A DNA stretch of 64,000 nt from Micromussa lordhowensis (taxonomy: Eukaryota; Cnidaria; Anthozoa; Scleractinia; Lobophylliidae). Location: positions 36,123,101 through 36,187,100 of the forward strand of contig OZ026601.1 in NCBI GenBank assembly GCA_964020085.1, given 5' to 3'. A program made the translations under genes and the position numbers. Numbering within the stretch: position 1 is the stretch's first letter; each line of letters begins with the position of its first letter. Below, piece by piece: positions 53,701 through 59,700 of this stretch. Below the pieces are notes generated by a model. The model ran no database searches and was not told where the DNA came from. It saw nothing but the letters and a program-made list of their open reading frames with translations.

Positions 53701-56700
53701 TTTCCTAATATGGGTATGGGGCTCCGCTTGGCGGCCTTCGGCCGCCGGAGCTCCGCTAATATGGGTATGGGGCTCCGCTTGGCGGCCTTCGGCCGCCGGA
53801 GCTCCGCTATAAGTTTAGTCTCTCATTCCAGTTTTAGTGGGCTGCGAAGGCAGGCGCATTTCCGGCTGTCGCTTGTCTTCGCGGAGAAGAGCGACCGCCG
53901 GAAATAGGTCTGCCTTCGCAGGCTAAGGTTTAGGGGTTACTAATTCTTGAAATACACAAGGGTTTTTTGTATGTTTTTATTTGAATATACAGTGGAATCC
54001 CGATTTCTCGAACCTCCAAGGGAAACGAAAATTGGTTTGAAAAATCGGAGGGTTCGAGAAATCGAGGATAAAATTGCAATGTTCGACTGAGGAGGGGAAA
54101 CAACTTTTGGTTCGAGTTATCGGGAGGTTCGAAAAAATGAGGGTTCGAGAAATCGGGATACCACTGTACAAATAATTAAACAAAAAATGACGTAGTGGAA
54201 TAGAAAAGAATAGAAAGTCGGCATGGACACTACAAATGTGCCCATTCGTTTTATTTACAACTAGCTAATGAATAAGGCCAAGGTGGATCACTGTCGGATT
54301 AGTTTTCCTTGCCGCAGCAGTACTTACTCTCCCAAATCAACTTACTTGCAGTAACTTTTAGTTTATCTGTCGTCTAATTCACGACAAAGCAATTCTTTTA
54401 ACTAAAAACAAATATGTTAGAGTAATTAAACAATTATGATAGAGCTCTGACATCACCCAACCCTTTGATTGAAGAAAGAAAATTTTAGACTAACTATTGT
54501 CTTCTTTTTCTTCGTTTTCAGGGTGCTGAAGGAATGGAGGTAATATGCCCGAGGTTTGATTTTGTAGCCCAGATGGCATCACTGTTACTTTTTAGAGTTA
54601 GTTACTGTAGAGCGGCTCGCTTGTCGATAAAAATTTAGTTTTTTGTCGTCGCCCTTTGTTGCTTTCCTTGTTTTGGCCAATGCCTGATTCCATGTGCATT
54701 GTATAAGACGCGCCTTCTAGGGAATCTTGGTACGTGCATTCATCATTCATAACGTGGAAAACACGTGACCCCATGATTCCCTACAGAAGCCTATCATAGC
54801 ATTTCAAAGAAGGTTAATCTGGACGGTACAGAACCAACAACCTGCCAGTAAACTGCGCATGCGTCTTTATTGGCTCTTTGGCGTACTGGAGCAACAGAAT
54901 ATGACAGACAATTACCAAATCTATGAAACTTGCGTATTTATGAACCTTTTTATTTTTCTGTCAAGTCGTGAGATATAACAAGCCCTGCTTAGCTTCTAAT
55001 TCGTATACTGTTTTGGTTCCTTTTATTTTAGGGCGACCCAGGCCCTCCCGGCCTGCCCGGCCCACAGGTATAGTATCTTTTATACTTTCCACTTTTTGTA
55101 ATACAAAATCTTAGAGTTCATCTCACACCAAAAAACACAGCGATATCTTTAGCCTGCAGGCAACTTAAGGTATCCCAATTGTTGTTGTCTTAGACTTGTG
55201 AGTACAAGTTCCAGTCTAAGTACAGTTTTCTTGTTGTATCATAGGGAAATACTCTATAAAGAAAAATATTTAAAATACTCTCTAGAAAGAGATTTCACGT
55301 CCGTGTAGTAGCTTAAGCAGTTACAAAGAAAACGAAATAGAAGTTCAATCTAAAGCAGGATTCCAGCACGTGGGTGCAAAACTCCCCATCATTGAGCTTT
55401 GAGGCCACAGGGAAGTGGTTAAGCTGTGAAGTGACAAATATGTTGTGTTTATGCACAGAGGAATAGCGGCAATCTAGAAAATACACTGGGTACCCTGAAA
55501 CCTAGAAAATGTGCTGGGTACCCTGTGATGGCCCTGGTAAGGCAGCAATGTTGGTACATTGATTGTCTAGTTTAATTGTTGATTTTCTTTGTGTTTAGGG
55601 TCCTCCAGGCAGCTACCTTGTTAGTTCACTTGTAAGTGTTGTTAGTTGCTATTCCTTTTTTACACATGCACTTCTTGTTTTTTATCATTCAATAATATTC
55701 GCCCCTTTTTGAGGTGAGTTCTGTACATAACAGGTCTTAACATGTCTTCACATGTAGCAAAGATGGAAGGGAGAAGAAGGCAGCGCTTCTGAAATACCAG
55801 CTGGGACTATACCTGTTGAAGCTCAGGGAACATTTCGACTATTGAGTCCTGATAGACACCCCCTCCCCCCCCCAAAAAAAAACAAACAAACAAACAAACA
55901 ACAACAAAAAAGGTTATGGGATATTAAAATAAACACAGCAATTGTTAAGGTTTGAGATGATTTCTTTAACAGTACAATCTGGTAATTTAGGCTTCGCTTG
56001 GTTTGATCATTGTTATTACCTACCCTTATTTAAAGTAAAAACTCGACCAATTTAATGTGCCCTTGGGAACCATAACTCCACCAAACACGTGTCACATGAT
56101 TAGGTGTGCAGTAGACATCGTTTAGTGAAGAATTCACGAGCATTAAACTCCAATCGTATTTTGTAGACTGCAGGATCTGGTGATAAAGGACCGCCTCCTA
56201 ACTATCGACTGTACTCCAGCACAAAGGTAAGGGTCTAGATCAAAGGAGGATATATGAAGTACATTCCAGTTTTAGGTAGGGATTTGTAAAATCTGGATCA
56301 TTGACTGGTTACATGAAGCAAAATGTGGTTTTGACCAATCCTTATTTTATTAAAAACCAACCGCTTCTTGTTTACATGGGCTGAGACAAACAAAGCACAG
56401 AGAAAGTTAATGAGAACGTAAAACATTGCCTCTGTAAAGTGTCAGTATTGGCTTGCGAATTCTTCCAAAATTTGTCTTCTGTGCATAAGCGTTTGAAAAG
56501 GCGCGAACATTTTCTATCTCTTATTAAAGTAACCGAGTTCTTGTGACAAGGAAACCCTTATATGTAAGCACTTGTTCCATCTTATTTCGTTTTTGTGCGG
56601 TCAACCCAGCGGCGAATGCATGACAATCACGTTGCGTGACAGCTTTTAAGGATCATTTTTATATGTACGCTTTGCTGGCCTATTAGCGTCACGTATTTGT

Positions 56701-59700
56701 TTGTTTTGTTTGTCGTCACGTAGTTATTTGTTTTGTTTGCTGGTTTATGTATTAACTCAAATGTTTATTTGTGCAGAGGACTGCCTCTCGAGAGAATAAG
56801 AAAGACACTCCTGATTTGGAGGTAATTCACAAGAGAGATCGATATATAATTTCACCCTTCGATATCAGTATATTTTTAAGCAGACCGGTGATGAGAATTA
56901 ATGAAAATCATCAACTAACACTGGAAAAACTGCGATATTACCCCCATCGCAATTAGGCACCTCCCCCATTTCAAATCCTTCCGAAAATAACCTTCCTGTC
57001 ACCCTGAATGTAGCTCTTACTTCATTAGATGCTAACCCAGTACTAGCGTTCTATCACGATTGCCGTTGATCGCTGATTGGCTACGATACACACTGTCTAT
57101 TCTGTTGTAGATAGTGAGTAGCGTAGTGCGCTTTTAAGCAAACTGGCGGCTGCTTCTTTGCGTTTCCAAGTGTCTTTGAAGAGAATTTATTTAAAGTTTT
57201 GAACGACTAGTAGATTTGTACCAAGACAATTAGATTATTCGCTCTCGATTTCTATGCGTGATAGCTGAATTGGGCCGCGCCCTTGTCAACTACCACGCGA
57301 TTGAAATCCCGAGCTCATAATCTAATTGTTAAGTATACTTTGTTTTGTACTTTATGTTATTGCAGACTGCTCAGAGATTTATGATATTTGATGCTCATTT
57401 AAAGTTACTAGAAGTTACTTTTTAGATCGTTTTGTTTGCTAAGACATATCCCTTGCACCCAATTTGTTTCAAACGTGGTATTTTACCAAATGCAAGATCA
57501 AAAGCGTTTTTTTAACGCAAACTTTACTCGGATAATGATACCTCTCTCCCTTCCTCGAGCGCAAGCCAACCCTGAAAAAAGCGATTTGAACAAACAAACG
57601 TAGAAAGGGGGTAAGTTGCTAAAGAAACTGTGGTGCTGCGTCGATGGGGAGTATTACAAGATAATATTTGGTTTTATCAACTGGGTTGATAATGTGGATT
57701 GGCCACCGTAAAGAGATTCGAAAGCTGACGTTTCGAGCGTTAGCCCTTCGTCGGAGCGAATTGTAGGCTGAATTCTTGTCGGACCTTTATGGTGTGCTGC
57801 TACTTGCTGCTGCTACTATTCAAGTCTGCAGCTACACTGAAACTTGAATGTGCACAAAAAAAGGTTTGAAGTTTGACGTGAGTGGAGTTAGGTTAGTTAA
57901 TGACATTTTGTCCTCCTTCCTCGCGTTGAGATTTTATCTTGATTTGTTTGTAGAGTCCTGTGGTGAAAAAGATCCTTGATGGCTATGAAAATCAGAGGGT
58001 CAACTACAGACGGCAGAAAGGCAGCAAATATCATCCCGCTCGCTCCTGCAGAGACCTGCAGCTAGACAGTAACACTATTGTAAAAAGCGGTACGTTTGTG
58101 ATGCCTAACGTCCCGTTCACACTGCATCGAAGAAAATTGAAAACGCAGCTTTATTTACTTCCGTCCACACTAATCCGTCATGAAAACGGTCTTTAAACCG
58201 GAGGAATTTTAAAACGCCGGCTTGGCGTTTGTATAGTGTGGACGGAAAACATTTTGAAAACGGAGATTTTCGATTTCGATGAAGTCATAACAATCATGTG
58301 ATTGCCCTGACCGAGCTTTCTTCAAAGACAAAGACAAATCCAAAATGACCGGTGATTGTTGCGTTTTCAAATCTTTCCGGCGTAGTGTGGACTTAAAACA
58401 TTTAATGCGTTTTCAGAGTGAAAATGCCATTTTCAAATTTCTCCGACGTAGTGTAAACGGAGCCTAAGACGTTTTTTACAGCAATCGACATGTCGTGTAA
58501 CTTTATGACACGATAGAAAGAACTTATCTGCATCATGTTTTTTGCTGTAAATCTTCGCAAGAAGTAGAACTTTTGTTCCAATTTTTCTTTGACTGTGTCG
58601 TCCTTTTACAAGTCACTGTTATACAGGACACTCGCCCGTGTCGGAAAAACTCATTGGACATGCGTCTGTCCTGTTATTGATCATGAATTTCGTCATAACA
58701 TTGTCAAAGTAGCTGTGGATCCACGAGGCGATCGCCTCGTGGATCCGTAGCCACTTTGACAATGTTATGACGAAATCCGTTTTGCCTAAGTTTTTTATGG
58801 AATTATTGGTTTATACTGTAACTGGTTTCTGTCTTGGTATGCCAGAGATGCAGGTTTCTCACATTATGTATACAGAGCTGAAAACAGCATGTCTTATGTA
58901 GTAAAATGGAGTTGACAAGCCTGAGGCCCTATTAGGGTAAATTCCGACAGGCGACATGGCTCTGAAACAGCGACATGAAGGAGCTGAATGACGACGAACG
59001 ACGAACCACTTACGCGAAATAAGTTATACATACAACTTTACCAGTTGTGAAATTAAAGCCTGAAGAAATTCAGGCCTGATGAACGGGATTCGAACCCATT
59101 ACCTCTGCAATTCCGGTGCAGTGCTCTACCAACTGAGCTATCAAGCCATATGGGAGCCGGTCACATTTTGAGTTGGCAATATACCCGGCTCCCATATTAC
59201 TTTGAGAAAGCTATACCTTTGTCTAGAGCCGTTCTTATGTTTCTTGCAACTATCTGATCGAGCTTATGTTTCTCGAGCTCGATGTATAGGTTTATTCCTC
59301 CTTTTGTTCCTTCTGGCACCACATGATTCAAATGTAGCTGTTTACGCTAAGGACTTGACTGCGATTTCTCATGCGCATGCGTGTTAAGGACTTGACTGCA
59401 ATTTGCCTGAACGAAAATAAAACGAAGCCGCAATTTCAACTCGGGCGTTTCCCTTGGAAAGCCCGAGTAATACCAGCACAGAAGCATGAAAAACTGACGT
59501 CAATTTGGTTTTTACAAAAACTAAATCGCATAAATTATAAATCCATGTATCTGCCGTTTATATGAGAAATTAGCCAATGAGCGCGCGAGAACTTCTGCAG
59601 TCATTTTGACTGGCCTGTACTGCTATTTTTTGACAAATATAGGTTATTACTGGATTGACCCTAATGAAGGCTGCACCAGCGATGCGGAGTACATCTACTG

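Larger units (their letters stand above)
54540..57953 (+). other. Introns between collagen exons 31 and 36
   Basis: Apart from the listed exons and the repeat at 57600-57772, only a C/A-rich tract at 55859-55905 and scattered AT-rich sequence are seen. Confidence 0.55.

Noticed and set aside
55750..55860. Possible extra collagen linker exon after tgtag at 55757
   Set aside because: No donor keeps the frame with exon 34, and exons 33 and 34 already join in phase 0.
59080..59150. tRNA gene on the minus strand
   Set aside because: Cloverleaf-like boxes are present, but the 3' side runs directly into a SINE body and the anticodon loop lacks the conserved U33.
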